A stretch of 64,000 nucleotides of DNA from Stromatinia cepivora (GCA_014898415.1 RCTD01000017.1:433001-497000), one strand, 5' to 3'. Shown: positions 11,863 through 25,160, counted from the first letter of the stretch. Translations and numbers: made by a program. Notes: generated by a model from the sequence alone, not told the origin.

Positions 11863-13398
11863 TGAAGGTCAATCGGCAGTTTTTGATCAGTTGTGTCAAG
11901 TCTGCATACTAGGGGCCAATAGCAGGTTGCAGTCAGCGAAGGCCCGGTGCTGTGTCCTCCAACTACCATGTTTTTTAATCGGATGGATAAGAAATAGATC
12001 GGATTGTTGCAGCGCAGACATGAAAAGGGTCGTTTGTCTGTAATGTGGTTCTCAACGATACGTAGATTTAAGTGTAGATCTAGAGCTCGTTAGTGGACCA
12101 TATTCTTGTGGTCCAATGTCTTGAGGCGCCACAATTTGCGAAAATGTTACCTTGCAATCAAGTGCTCATATTGAGTCTTCATCTTAGGAGAAAAGTTATT
12201 CTAGCTATGCGATGAGAATTCTGGCTTTCTGGTTTTGCATTCTAGGACCTAATTGAAGCATAAAAGATCGTTGTCTCGTGTCTATTTCCCGTTGGACGCG
12301 AAAGAATGGTTTTCTGAATGGTGTAATTAGTGTCTAATGCAGTTGAAGTTTTCTTTTTTGGAATCAAACGCTTCGAGCTGAACAATTCCATGCGATTCAA
12401 GGCGCCCAACTGCTGATATGCCCTGGTAAAACAGATTGGGTATTGGTAGGAGGGCCGGCACATGAAAAAAGAATCGTAAATGCTTGTCGGGAGACGGCGG
12501 CTGTGTTCATTTATCATCGCCGCTGGAGGGGGCTAAACTTACTCCCAAAAATCGACGGACATGAATTTAGATGCAATTTTGCTATGGCCGTCTTCAATGG
12601 TGTGGCCACAAAGATAGATACGATGTTTCTGTCGAAGTTTGGGTGACAAGACTTGAAGGGCCAGAATATAGGTTATCGGAATGTTAATGCCGGCAGTGGA
12701 TGCACCGACCCGCAGGAACCACATCTGAGGCCATGAAATTACATTAAAAGTCAACAGCTTCAAAAATCTACTAAAATTTTGATCCCTGATTGATTTCGCT
12801 TTTAAAAACGACTGTACGATAGAAAATAGCAGTTCTTAAATATGAGTCGAATGTTAAATTGAATTTATCAATTCTTGTCATAATTAACTATACAGTACCA
12901 AACGACACTGTAAAGTTGGTGTAGATTTTATGCTAAACAACTACGAGTTCACTACACACCACCGCCCCTGGAACCCGTTTTATTCTCCAAAAACACCATC
13001 ACCTGCATAGCTCTCGGCCTGAATTTGGGGCACTAGTTTGATGCTAAGTCTCACAGCAATGACTGGGAGGGAAGCGTTACACATAGTTACACTGGCTCAA
13101 GTGATCCATATAGCCCTTATAGACATTTTTATTAAGATAAAGGGAATAACGCTAGACTTATAGGCTCATGGAATTCCCTTCTCGTTTGCTCGACTTTCGA
13201 ACATTATGATTAATTCAATCTTCAATGCATTACTTTAAAATTTTCTACAGCGATTTTTTGTGATGGTATTGATAGTCTCAAGAATTTTCGGAATGTACGA
13301 TTGTATGCTACTAGAGTATTGCAGTTGCGAATCAAACATCTGATCCGAGAACGTGTTTTGTCGTTTTGTAACGACAACTTTCATCAATAAAAACCCAA

Positions 13399-13737
13399 TT
13401 AAGCAACTTCGCTCAAGTCTGCCAGCTTCACAAGTCCACTCTCTTCCAGACCGCTTTCCATCATGTGTATTTCCAGCCCTACGTCGGAAAACCCGCATTT
13501 TGGTTGAGCTCGGTACGCGCCAGCGACATGGCTTTCGAGGATGTTGACAAACGAAGCACCAAGCACATGAACTCCAGTGGGAACAAGGATAGAAGAGAAT
13601 GGACAATACTTTCGTGTTTGGATGTTGGATTCAAGGCGTGCTGAACCTCGATGGACCGTCTGCCACTTTGGCAAATATCCTGCTGTCAGGGAACGTAAAT
13701 TAGGATGAAGCTCCGTGAGTACGGACGATGACCATGA
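13399..13737 (-). pseudogene. Candidate 3' exon or remnant of an unrecognised gene
   Basis: Reading on the minus strand, a pyrimidine-rich stretch with a TTCTGAC branch-like site ends in CCCAG at 13738. An open frame of 112 codons follows, without interruption, to a stop at 13399. The translation has a balanced globular composition and the frame starts exactly at the acceptor. I could not find a convincing upstream exon: the ~300 bp beyond the acceptor contain stops in all frames. It may therefore be the surviving end of a decayed gene, or a real terminal exon whose partners I missed. No family is recognised. Confidence 0.3.
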
Positions 13738-15379
13738 CTGGGTTAAAAGAAATGGTCAGAATATATGCGTACATCTTTTTATAGATCGAGTAAAGCTATC
13801 TGCCAGGAAAAAATTTAAACACGAGTCTTCATACTGGGTTTTGGGATGGCCAGACTGATCGATATCGCATAGGTCTCGTGGGCCTTAGTTATGAGATGGC
13901 CAAGGTGTGTGTGTCTACTCGACGACGCGACGAAGCTTATGGCTATTTGTTCGAAAAATTGATGCTAGGTAAAAGAGCTCTTGTCTCATGCACAATCTAG
14001 GAGAAGTTTCCGTGATAGCTTCGGTCGATAAACCACATCAAAATTGAAGAAAGGAGGAGCCCTTTTTGTACAGAGGTGTGCTTCGTGAGACACCACAGAG
14101 ATAACTAGTGGTCAAAAGTGGCAAGTGCCTATGCGCATGGATGCTTGCTGGTTTGTTTTTTCCAAGACCCAGACTATTAGCTCGGCAACTTTTTTGAACA
14201 ATACGGAAGCACTTGCATGTCTAATTGGTGATTATCTAACTACTAATCATTGTCTTGAAGTTTGTACCAATGAAGGATCATCATAAGTGCTTGATCAAAG
14301 TTGAAAAGGTCTGCATATCCTTAAAGGTATCTGTTCCACAATGTCTGGGTACCGTTATGACGAGCAAATCAGACGCCCTGTTTTTGACTGCCATTTGACC
14401 ACTAAGAGATCTTACGTATGCAATAGTAGACATTACTTATACCTTCGCACTTGCGATTATCCAATAGGAAGTCTGTCCAAAATTCATTTACTGTCAGGAG
14501 GTTACATTGTTTACAATAAAGTGCTTCAACATGCATTAATTTTGCGAGGATGTTGACATTCTCTTTTAATGAGCGCTCACATATATTGTACAATTTCTTG
14601 CCTCCAGGTAGGAAGTTTTTCTGTCTCTGTCAATCATTGGTGATTTCACACGGCGGAAGTACCGCTTTAGGTTATCACTATGTGCGTGACGAGGTTGCAG
14701 ACACGTGTCGCGTGGTTTCCTGTTAGGCGAATCGCGAAGCATGCGCGTGGACAGGTGATCAAATAGGGATTTCTTGCAGATAAACTGTGTTCACTGTTCC
14801 CTATTAGATGCAAAAATACACTAAGTATTAAGTATTGGGTATTGAGTCAAGATACCGGCATAAATGCACATCAATCTCATGTCCATAAAGTGTGATTGAA
14901 GATCGTGGACCACTACCGAAGTTCGTATTTTTACCCTGCTCTAGTTTGGTCTAGCTTTATCTAGTACTATCTTTGGACCTGCGATGATCTTTGATAACGA
15001 TTCGTAAATTTTGGTCCAGAAGTCGATTCCAAAACCTAAATCTTATATTGCGAATGTCCGCCATCAATTTTGGATAATGAACGATGTCATACCTTGTAAC
15101 CACACTTGAATGGAATAATAAGCGGATTGCCTGTTGTGCATGTTGGAGACGTTAAGTTTAGCATCGAGCGACTCGCTCGTTTTTTAAACGATATATGCAC
15201 TGCGTCCTCGTTCTTTTGTCCCTGCTAGGCTCTCATAACGCCCGCTAATCCCAAATTTTTGAAAGGTAATCCAACCAGATGAAATTTCGAGCAAATGTTG
15301 GGACTGAAAAGCCCCTTCAAAACTTCTGTTCAGAGCGTATCGCTGTAGTTGCCATCGAACCGACGCACCAGCGAAGAGC
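13738..15379. other. Intergenic stretch, nothing recognised
   Basis: Normal-GC sequence with short ORFs in all frames and no domain, repeat or RNA gene that I can support. Confidence 0.5.
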
Positions 15380-16047
15380 TCAATCTCGTCGACACTTTAT
15401 TTTTGGGCGCGGGCATGAAGACATGGAGTTTGTCCAAAATTCGTCCATAGCATCATGGGACACTACCCTGAGCTTATAAACTTGTCTGTCGTGGACAAAT
15501 TGTTGACGGGATAGATAGTTCCCTGCCATCGTTGACTCCTCACATTCCTTCACATGCCGTTTAATTCCAGGAGCCCTTTCCATTCGAATTTCAGAACGCG
15601 ATAATCCGTGGTTCGGAAGCAGTCGATTTTGTGTCGGCAGATCTCCTACGATTTTTCATCCATTGTCAGAACCTGAAAATTTAGTCGAGTCCACTAACTC
15701 ATGAACACCGAGCTTCTGTACTGCAGGATATGATCCTCGAGACGGATGTGCCTGTGAAGGGTATGCCAGACGATCGTTGTTATCAAGAGAAATCTTGAAG
15801 TAGTCTTTGTGGCTATTTTTTGGATCCTCAATCGTGGTACTCTTGTTCATGGTCGAAATTCTTGCGCCGAGTATTGAGTGTCTCTTTTGGTTTCATCGCT
15901 TAGGCATAGAGCTGTGGAATAAGGTTCTTTGTCTCTAGCAACCTGAAGTCTAGCCGCACAGTTAAACAGAGCCAAGATCCATGAAGAATTGTGGTTCGGG
16001 GAGGCTGTGCCGTCGTGCCATATGAGATCAAAGGTGTGATATTCCAA
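15380..16047 (-). pseudogene. Possible decayed gene of unknown family
   Basis: On the minus strand an open frame (16047-15847) is followed, after one frameshift, by a second frame. That second frame runs from 15850 to 15380 with one in-frame stop near 15656. The three pieces read end to end and have globular-looking composition (for example KIVGDLPTQNRLLPNHGLS just after the stop). This is the pattern of a gene disabled by one frameshift and one nonsense change, but no family is recognised and chance cannot be excluded. Confidence 0.25.
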
Positions 16048-17957
16048 GAGAACTAGGACAGCTAAGCTGTCATAGACACAAACAGGCAGATATAACGTAG
16101 AAAATCAGAGAGGTGTTGGCGTAGCTGTGGATGAGAAACCTGGGCCTTGAGTATATTCTTCCCCGATCATAACGATTATAAACTTCTTTCTCTCAATTTC
16201 TCGGTAGAAGCGTGGGAAAGTCTCTGTTCCCCAGCCGTCTGTGAATCAAGACCACTCGTGTATAGTCATCTATGGCAAACTTTTGAAAAGACCGTGGCTG
16301 AGATCGACAAGAGAGGCTCATTCCACTTCTAGGACATAAAATTCGAAAGTGTATGCCGGAGAAGGATAAAATAGTGTTGTTCGATGGAAGTTTGGAATAG
16401 AGCAGGATGAAGCTTGATGCGTGGCTCCTTCTGTCCTTCGTTGTTCCAAAACCACCAGATTTCAAGGCATTCAACATTCCTAGTACCGTTAGTGCCGCGG
16501 TGGTGATAGTGTTCCGCTCACACGAATGTAATTCTTTCATTACCCGTCATCAGGTGTGATTTTTTCTTTATTGGTTTGCTTTCGTTACTATCGAGAAGTA
16601 TCTATGCATCCCGTAACCTTTCAATAGAAGGTCCCATCGGTATTGGAAGGATGTTGTGACATTGTCGCCAAAAGAACGTAAAGTAGTCTATCAAAAATTA
16701 GCCCACACGCCTCCGTATTAGAGGGGTTTCGTTTGGAAACGCTCCGCTATTTAACTGGCAACTGATCCAATTCTTGGTCGAGAATGTATCAAGTAAAGGT
16801 TTGCACATCGATAGTCTTGAATGCTCGGTGGGTTTGGCAATCCACTTTTGGCAAAGTTGAGGCATATGTTGATCGGGAACTTTACAAGAGTACAACAAAA
16901 ATCCAACAGGAGGTTTATGAAAGGTCTGTAAACGACCCGTAAAAGTCCTATCAACACCCTATGGATTTCTTATGAAGGTCAAGAAGACATCTGAATGGTT
17001 GATGGTACGCGCACTGTCACTTCATCTGCATGAATAATGGCACGCAAAATCATTCACGCGGATGCTTTTTCTGGGCAACCCTGTTAGGGTAATATTGTCG
17101 GGCGGGATGACACCACAACACCTCATGTTTCAATAGGTCCAATTACTTAGGTTACTATTACCTTGAAGTTTGATATTATCTTATGAGATTATCTTAGATC
17201 TCATGAGATTGCCTCAAGACATTTTTAATTTTCATTCCAAGTTGTGATTACTTACTTTTGGATTTCTAGAATCGTGTTCGAAGATGGTGAGGGAATTCAC
17301 CACATGGATTGATTCCCCCAACTCTGCATTCCACCTGCATTCAGTTTTGGCTGCCAAATTGGCGGCGCAAATCTCTCCAGTGGCCAATAGGAAACTACCC
17401 TAGCATATGGCTAGATAGTTAGTGGGGGTTTTCACTGGCATTAGCATGCATTGCAGTAGACACCGATATGCATTAACGTTGCATCTTGTCATAAACGTAC
17501 TGCACGAGACCTGAAGGAGAAAGATATGTTTCCATATTCAGTTCTACACACTTACGTTGCACATATTCCAAAATCTGTAGCTACTGCAGATCTGTTTGTT
17601 ATTAGACGAGGATATTGAAATAGTCCATTTACGTGCGAGGAGATTGATTGATGATGCAGAGAGATCTGCTAAAATGTAATACCAGAGACGCATACAGCAA
17701 TAGCAGTTGAGGACAGAGGTCGGTTAAAGTTGTAGATTTCGTTCTCATCGATTAGATCATGATTTGATATCAAATTATCATGTAATCACACCTAAATATC
17801 AAAAGGGATTTGGAAATTTTTATACGAAATGAAAGAATTTGAACTAGAAGAATCTGATTGACTGCTCAAGGACCACTCACATCTTACGACGTAACATATA
17901 TAAGAATGACCAAACCCTAGTTTAATATACAAGCTATAGTCAGATTATGATCATACC
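16048..17957. other. Intergenic stretch, nothing recognised
   Basis: Ordinary composition giving way to AT-rich DNA near 17900. Only short overlapping ORFs are present, without domain support. Confidence 0.5.
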
Positions 17958-18877
17958 ATGACCGAATCACAATCCTCCCGAAATCCCACGCAAAACCAAT
18001 CGAATAGTCCGATCTAATCTGTTCCGGGGTATTGACCAATATGAGGATTGGGCAATCAACTATATATATTCCTAAATGAGCTAGTTTATTAATCAATATC
18101 CTGATTTATTGGTTAATAAACGGAGTTGCTGTATTAATTAGTTTATATATAAATAAATAATTTAAGATTATTTATAAATGAATTAAGTTTATATAAAAAT
18201 TATTACAGATTTAAAACTTTATTATTAAATTACGAAATCTTTAAAAGAATAAAAATAATTTGATCAATATCAATATTACTCGATAGAGTTATAAACTCGT
18301 AATAAAAATAATATATTTAATATTTTAATTTATTGATTAATAAACTAGTATATATATTAATATAATTTCTTTAATATATTAATTTATTATTATTTTTTAT
18401 ATCAGAATAAAATTATTATTTTATTATTATTCTTTTTTTCGATAATAATATTTTTTCTTTATATATAATATTAAATTAATAAGAAAATTATAATTAAAAT
18501 TATTATTTATATAATAATAAATCAGTTATTTTTATTTATTTTTAAAATAATTTTATATTTTTATTATTATTATATTAATAAAAATAAAAATATTAGAATT
18601 ATTAATAATAATATTATTAATATTAGAGATTATATATTTAAAAATAAGAGATCTTATAATATAAAAGTAGTAACTCGTAGATTATATATAAATAAACAAA
18701 TATAAAATTATAATATCATAATATTATATATAATTAATAATATTAATTAAATTATAAAATCATCAATCTTCACTTTGAGATCTATAGTTTTTTTTTATAT
18801 CTTTTCTGAATTCTTTAATATATTAATATTTTATATCTATTCATTAATTCGAATAAAGATTCTTTATTCTGAATATT

Positions 18878-19191
18878 TGTTACGAGGGTTGCCGTCTAGA
18901 TCACGTGGAAGTGCTCTAGGCTCTCGAGGTGGTTTATAACTAAATGTCAAACAGAGACTTTAAGTAATAACAATAATAATATACAATTCATAACTATTAA
19001 TAGAATATACTAAATGATTAATCTTGAACACAAAACTCTATACAAAGAAAATCCATCTTGATTATATAAACCTTCATACTAATCGTCCCTTCGATTCCTT
19101 CAGTCCCTTCGGTCAAAAGATCGAAGGGATCTAAGGGACCACGTGACTTCATAAGTGGTCACATGATACGAGGCCCGAAGCCGTCGTAACA
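18878..19191. mobile_element. Solo LTR, 314 bp, target duplication ATATT
   Basis: The sequence starts TGTTACGAGGG and ends CGTCGTAACA. ATATT stands directly before (18873-18877) and after (19192-19196). No internal element sequence is attached, so this is a solo LTR left by recombination. A relative of the same family lies at 34065-34384, sharing for example a GATC/GGTC-ACGTGGAAGTG block near the start and GCCGTCGTAACA at the end. Confidence 0.9.
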
Positions 19192-19534
19192 ATATTTTTA
19201 ATTCGTATAATAAAGATTTTTTATATCTTTATTAATACTTTTGATATTCATCAAATAAAGATTCTTTATATAAATACTCTTATATTCGATATTTTCGATT
19301 ATATTAACGATTTGATATAACTCGTATTCGTATTCGTATTGATTGAATATTCGTATAATACGAATATTAAAATTATATAATATATATAATATATATATAA
19401 AGATTTCGAGATGATTTATATAAATCATTTATATATAATTTCAAATAAATAATATATTATAAAAAAATATAATATAAAATATATTATATAATAAATAAAT
19501 ACTATATAATTAAATCTTTAAATTATAAAGTAAT

Positions 19535-20285
19535 TGTCACGGAAAGCCTTGCGATCCCCTGTATTCTACGAAGGATCAAGGATATACTTTCCAATCGGAA
19601 TGAAGAATCTTCTAGATCTTATCAATCTCTTCGATTGATAAAGTGATCCTGATATATTAAAAAATAAAGATCTAATTTAATCAAGGTATTTATTAATTAA
19701 ATAATTATTCATTTGTTCTATATAACGTGGTTTATCAGTGGCTCGGTCATATCAGTGGGTCGGATACTTCAAAAATACACCAAAATCGTTCTTTTTTCAA
19801 TATTTTTATTTTAATAACTAATCAATATTTTTTTGAAAAAAAAGCTATTTTAAGCCCTAAAAAAATTCAAATATCCAAAAATCTAATTTTCATAAAAGAA
19901 AATCTATTATATTTCAAATTTAATTAAATTTGTCACGATTTTCGTTACAAAAAAAACTATCTTTATAATTACTACTATATTAATATGATTTTCCTAATTA
20001 TTTTTAGAATTTTATATCATTTATACATATAAATATCATATATTTGAATTTCAGAAAATTATATCAATAAATAAAGAAAGTGCACGGTTACGCACAGACG
20101 AATTTTGTATATAAAAAGAAGTGGCCGATTCACTGATATGGCCGACCTACTGATAAACCACGTTATACAGTCTTTGATCCATATGATCAAAAGCAAATCA
20201 TTTAATTTTATTCACTCTATCAATCATATATATCACCTATTCCCCGATCTCTGAAAGTGCTCTGTAGTTATACTATCCCGTAACA
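19535..20285. mobile_element. Solo LTR of a second family, split by a MITE
   Basis: The left end TGTCACGGAAAG and the right end ATCCCGTAACA are flanked by the exact duplication GTAAT (19530-19534 and 20286-20290). About 443 bp of the 751 bp is a TIR element inserted later (19723-20165), so the LTR itself was about 306 bp. No internal retroelement sequence adjoins it. Confidence 0.85.
19723..20165. mobile_element. Mariner-type MITE with ~41-bp terminal inverted repeats
   Basis: The left end reads TAACGTGGTTTATCAGTGGC and continues as CTCGGTCATATCAGTGGGTCGG. The right end is its near-perfect inverse (CCGATTCACTGATATGGCC, then GACCTACTGATAAACCACG). TA flanks both ends, as expected for Tc1/mariner (Fot1/pogo) insertion; the exact terminus is ambiguous by 2 bp because of TATA. 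The ~360-bp interior is AT-rich and has no transposase. The TIRs differ by transitions, so this copy is RIP-touched too. Confidence 0.85.
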
Positions 20286-22115
20286 GTAATTAAAAAGAGT
20301 TTTTATCATATTTAAAAACAATAATTAATAATAAAAAGAGATACTTTATTAAATTTCTAAATAAATATTAATATTTTGAGAATATTATATATAGTTTAAA
20401 TATAATATTTATAAGAATATTCTTAAATAATAATTCGTATATATATATTTTTAATACTAATATTTATATATATATTCTTTAATATAATTAGTATAATAAT
20501 AAAATTATTAATATAATAATTTTTTTATATATTATATATTGTGAAAGAGATAGATCGAGATACGTGCGTCTCAATAGTATACTATAAGAGGGGAATAGGA
20601 ATTGGAATTGATCAGATTATATTATAGAGATTTCAAATAGTAAAACTAATAGGTTTAAATAATGATTTGGATTATATATAAATGATATATAAAAAGATTA
20701 ATAAAAAAACGATTGATTTTTTCAAGGAAAAGAGAACAGAGTTCTTTTTTATATCTAATTATAAAGAGTTATATAATTATATAACTACGAATTAATTATA
20801 TATCAGATCTTGATATCTCAACTTTCTTATAGTATTTATATAATTTCGATTCTTTATAATTTCGATTCGAAAATATTGAAATTTAGAATTTAGAATATTT
20901 TTTTAATGTTCTTTATATATAATATTATTATAAAAAGGAATATCGAGTTGGAGATCGATTTAAAAGTTCTTTAATAAAAGAGTAAATATTTTTTAATAAT
21001 AAAATAGAATATAAAATAATAAGATAATTAGATTATTGAAAAATAATTTTAAAATAGAATTGAGAGAAATTTGTACCTTTATTTTTTGAGTTTTTATAAT
21101 TGAATTATTTATCAAATATAGATCATATTATTATATTATTTATATTTTTTAAAAAGAGAAATTTGTATATTAGAAATAAGATATTAAAATAAAACTTTTT
21201 TTAAAGAATTTAATAGTTATTATAATATTTTAATATTCTTTAAATTGAAGGTTTTTGAAAGGTTTTATTTGAATATTAAATATTTGATCAAAATTGAGTT
21301 TAGAGAGAAATAAAAGTTTTTTTTTCTAATAATATAAAAAATATAAAAAGAGTTAATTATATCAAGAATATTAAAGATATTAGAAGTGCTTTTTTAGTTG
21401 AAATATTTTTGGATTTGAAATCCTTTTTAAATAAAACTTTTTTCTTTTTATATTTAATATCAATCTTTAATAGGGTTTTTTTAATATTTAATCATTTAAA
21501 GAATATATAATCTTTTAAAAACTATCTTCTAAAGAAATATTTTTATATTAAAATAATATTATTTATTAATCGATATCGATATTTTAAATAACGTCTATAT
21601 TTATTTAATTAAATTATTATCAATTTCTTATATAACTAATTTCGTTTTTATTATTTTATTTATTTGTTTTAAAAGATTTTATATTTATAAAATATAAAAA
21701 GTTTTATTATTAAATTTGATATTATACTTTTATAATAAAATTAAGATAATGATTAAAGAATATTTCAATTAATATAATAAGAAAGATATATTTAAATTTG
21801 TATAGAGATTAAAATATTTTTTTAAAAAAAAATAAATTAAAAAAAGAATTAATATATTTGAATAGATATAATAAAAAGAATTGTATTTTGGGATTTCTTT
21901 TGTTGTTGTTGAATAAAGAATAGTTGTAGAGATAAAAAAACAATTTATAATATCTTTAATATATTTCTTTTTTAAAATATAAATTTAAATATATTTGTTA
22001 TCCAAGGAGCGACATTGACTAATAAAATTAATTTAAATCCATTCCCAAACCTACCAACCCCAATAGACTATAAAGACCATCTCGAGATTCGAACTTCACT
22101 CAAAATATAATAATA

Positions 22116-22281
22116 TGTTGGAAATGAGGCCATCATAGGATTAGAATTGAGGTCACGTGATCACAATAGTGTACAGACCATATTTGGGAATAACCTCAAT
22201 TCTACTTTTACTAGAATAATAGATCCTTAGTTCAATCTATATAATCAATAATACTATTATTTCCTATACCAAAAATTAACA
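22116..22281 (+). repeat. 5' LTR of the Copia element
   Basis: 166 bp starting TGTTGGAAATGAGG and ending AAAAATTAACA. It matches 34805-34970 over its full length with transition differences. Confidence 0.93.
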
Positions 22282-24481
22282 AATTATAAGATCCAATTGT
22301 ATAATAATGATTAAAAAGCAAAGCAAATCGAAAAAGGATTAGTATAGCTAATAGGGGTGAAACAGAATGAAAATCAGAGTTTTTATATAGTATCACCGAA
22401 GTAGAATTGAAATATAACAATACAACTTATAATTTATAACATTATAGACCAGAGCAGAAAACAATTTGTATAATATCGATATAGAATTATAATAGAAGCA
22501 AAAAGCAAATTCGTATAACTACAAGAAAACATATTACAATATAATTTTATGAATTTTTTTATTGTTTTATTTTTATATTTCTTTATTATCCCGAACTTAT
22601 TTGTTATATATTTTTTAAAACCATTTTAAAAATTTGAAGATTATCTTCGATATTCATCAAACAATAAGAAACCTTTATAATATCGAAATCAAACAACTCT
22701 TCGAAATTCGATCAAAACAATTATAAGTAATGGTTCAAACAAATAAAGATATAATTAAAAGGGAAAGAATAGTTTTATATAATTGATTAAATATTAAACG
22801 AATATATATAGATTGTAGAGTCCAATATAATATCTATTTATAAAATCAATAATCATATATATTACAATATCGAATTGAAATCGGAATACTTAAAGAACAA
22901 AGCGAATATATTATCATATATTTGTATAATACTTAATGATAACAATGAAATCTTTATCAACGAATATTCAATAGTATATATATTTTGGAGATACCTTAAA
23001 TCGAAATATACCAGAATCAATACAATCATAATCAATATATATATAATAATGATCCAGAATTTCAAATTTCAATTTGATATTTATCCTGATATAATTATTA
23101 TCGAAATCTAGAACAAATTAAAAGAGTATAAAAGGAAATTAAAAATTACAGATAAAAATTGTTAATCAATATATCAAGATACTGTTTTGTTTTTGGTTTT
23201 AATATATAATTTTTAAATTGATTATTAAAGAGTAATAGATATACTGAATATCCAAATCAATTTTAATATCGATAATAAGATCAAGTATTTACAAATTAAG
23301 GAATTTCGTTTTAAAAATAGATCAGAATAAATACAAATTGTAAAAGAATCTAGATATACTTTTCGATATCAAGAATCAGATTTCGAAACCCTAAATAATA
23401 TTTATGATTTATATCAAAAGGAAGATTATTATATATAAGATTGTTTATATTTAATATAAATCAATAAATTCCTTTACAATTATCTTCGTTATCAAAAAAG
23501 AAGAGGATCTCTGAATCCGAAGAAGGTTTATTTCAACAAAAAAGATCAAATATATCTTATTAATAATATCTCTAAATCAAATTTCAATATTAAGGATATG
23601 ATAAAGAAAGATTGTAATTTGATAAAGGAAATTATTAATAAAACTTTCCTTAATAAATAATATACCGATATAAATACTTTCTTATATATATCTGGTCGGT
23701 CTTTGTTATTCAGATCAATAAATTCTATTATTAAACAAAAAATAAAGATTGATAAAAGAATGATATATTATCATTATTAGGGTTTAATGGATATAATATA
23801 TAAAGATGATTCTAAAATGCTACTTTCAAATGTATTATATATACCAAGATTAGGAGTAAATTTGTTATCAGAAAAAAGGATCTGTAAAACAGAATTACAA
23901 AGAGAATTCAATTTTCATTATATATATTTCAAGAAGGATAATAAGAAAATTATTTATATTAGAATACAAGATAAAATATATATAGTTTTATATATAACCA
24001 AAGGATATAAGGATATAATTTTCTATTCGAATATATATCAAAATGATCAGAAAAAACGCTTTTCTTCAAAGATAATCGATAATATCAAAGATATTGATAA
24101 CGAATTAATATTCAAGAAGAAAGAGAGATATCTATTATAGTATCGAAGATTCAATCATTTAGGTTTAGACAAGATCAAGAATCTATACAAAATATTCAAT
24201 ATAATTAAACCAATAAAGATCCCAATTGAATTAGATATTTACAAAATATATATATTTATCAAGATAATTAATTATATTCCGAAACAATTGAATCTGTATA
24301 AATCAAAGAGACTCGAATTTATATATTTCGATATTATAAAATTATTCTTAAAATCGATTCGAGGGAATTGTTATTTTATATTGATCATCAATAATTATAC
24401 AAAAATAAATTGAATTATATTATTTAAACAAAAAAACAATATAATTCAAATATTGAAAATTTGGAAAAAGGAGATGGAATT

Positions 24482-24763
24482 TGTGACGCACAAGAGCCGT
24501 AGTAGAGCTGAATAAACAGGGTCAATTATATTCCTTAAAATCTACAACTGAAGAACTATGGCTCGTAAGAAGCGACTAGATATATATATATAAATATTTA
24601 TTTATAAACTGCAGGGCTGTGTATATATATTATTAGGGTCATTATTTTACTATACTAAATTATATGAATCATAATATATGTGTATGAACGATTAATTTAT
24701 TAATTGATATAGAAGATAAAAGGTATTATATAATTAATCTTTTATGGTTTATGATTTGTAACA
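24482..24763 (-). repeat. 3' LTR of the chromovirus (left copy)
   Basis: 282 bp, beginning TGTGACGCACAAGAGCC on the plus strand and ending TTTGTAACA. It aligns to 31245-31526 and to 59086-59367 without length change. Confidence 0.93.
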
Positions 24764-24859
24764 TTATCTCCCTCTTCGGAAAAGCTCACCTTCAAGCATT
24801 TCATTCCTTTATTTCATTACTATTTCATCGGAAATCAGGTTTTGTAAAGATTCATAAGC

Positions 24860-25160
24860 TTTAAATCAATTAAATTGATCATTTTGATTGATTTGGTTAA
24901 TTTACTGGAAATTGATCAAATTGACCAAATTAATTAATCAAATTAACCAAAATGACAAATGAATTGATCAAATCAATCAAATCGTTTATCAATTGATTAA
25001 ATTAATATTGATTCATATTTTCCTTGATTTAAAGAACCTTTGAAAGGAAAAAGTTTCAATAAAAAAGGGAAAGAGATTAAATTATAATATAATAATAATA
25101 AATGATTAATATAATTAATTCCGAAATCGATCAAGTTAATCGATCAAATTGATCAAATCA
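24860..25160. repeat. GATCAA-rich inverted-repeat region of the chromovirus 3' part
   Basis: Between the chromodomain end and the 3' LTR the sequence is dominated by alternating TTGATCAAAT, GATTGATTTGGTTAATTT and complementary AATTAACCAAAATGAC blocks that can fold back on each other. The same structure is kept in the right-hand copy at about 59464-59780, so it belongs to the element and is not a RIP artefact. Confidence 0.6.

Larger units (their letters stand above)
10147..13398. other. Intergenic region with doubtful ORFs
   Basis: More than 3 kb of ordinary composition. Two ORFs are listed separately (10424-10882 plus and 11542-11862 minus). Others overlap in several frames and look accidental. 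No tRNA or repeat was recognised. Confidence 0.45.
17958..22115. other. Heavily RIP-mutated AT-rich island, old repeat of unknown type
   Basis: From about 18060 the sequence drops to very low GC and stays there, with stops in every frame. It is the host DNA for two solo LTRs (18878-19191 and 19535-20285). At the left border an ATG-led frame (17958, MTESQSSRNPTQNQSNSPI) is open for 19 codons and then broken by stops, perhaps the start of an old transposon ORF. The stretch 20286-22115 shows no residual motif I can name. Confidence 0.6.

Noticed and set aside
19727..19927. 66-codon ORF inside the MITE
   Set aside because: It starts within the terminal inverted repeat and is AT-driven; no transposase motif.
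22862..23111. ORFs on both strands inside the Copia gag region
   Set aside because: Ile/Tyr/Asn-rich translations are a product of RIP composition. The minus-strand one is a shadow.
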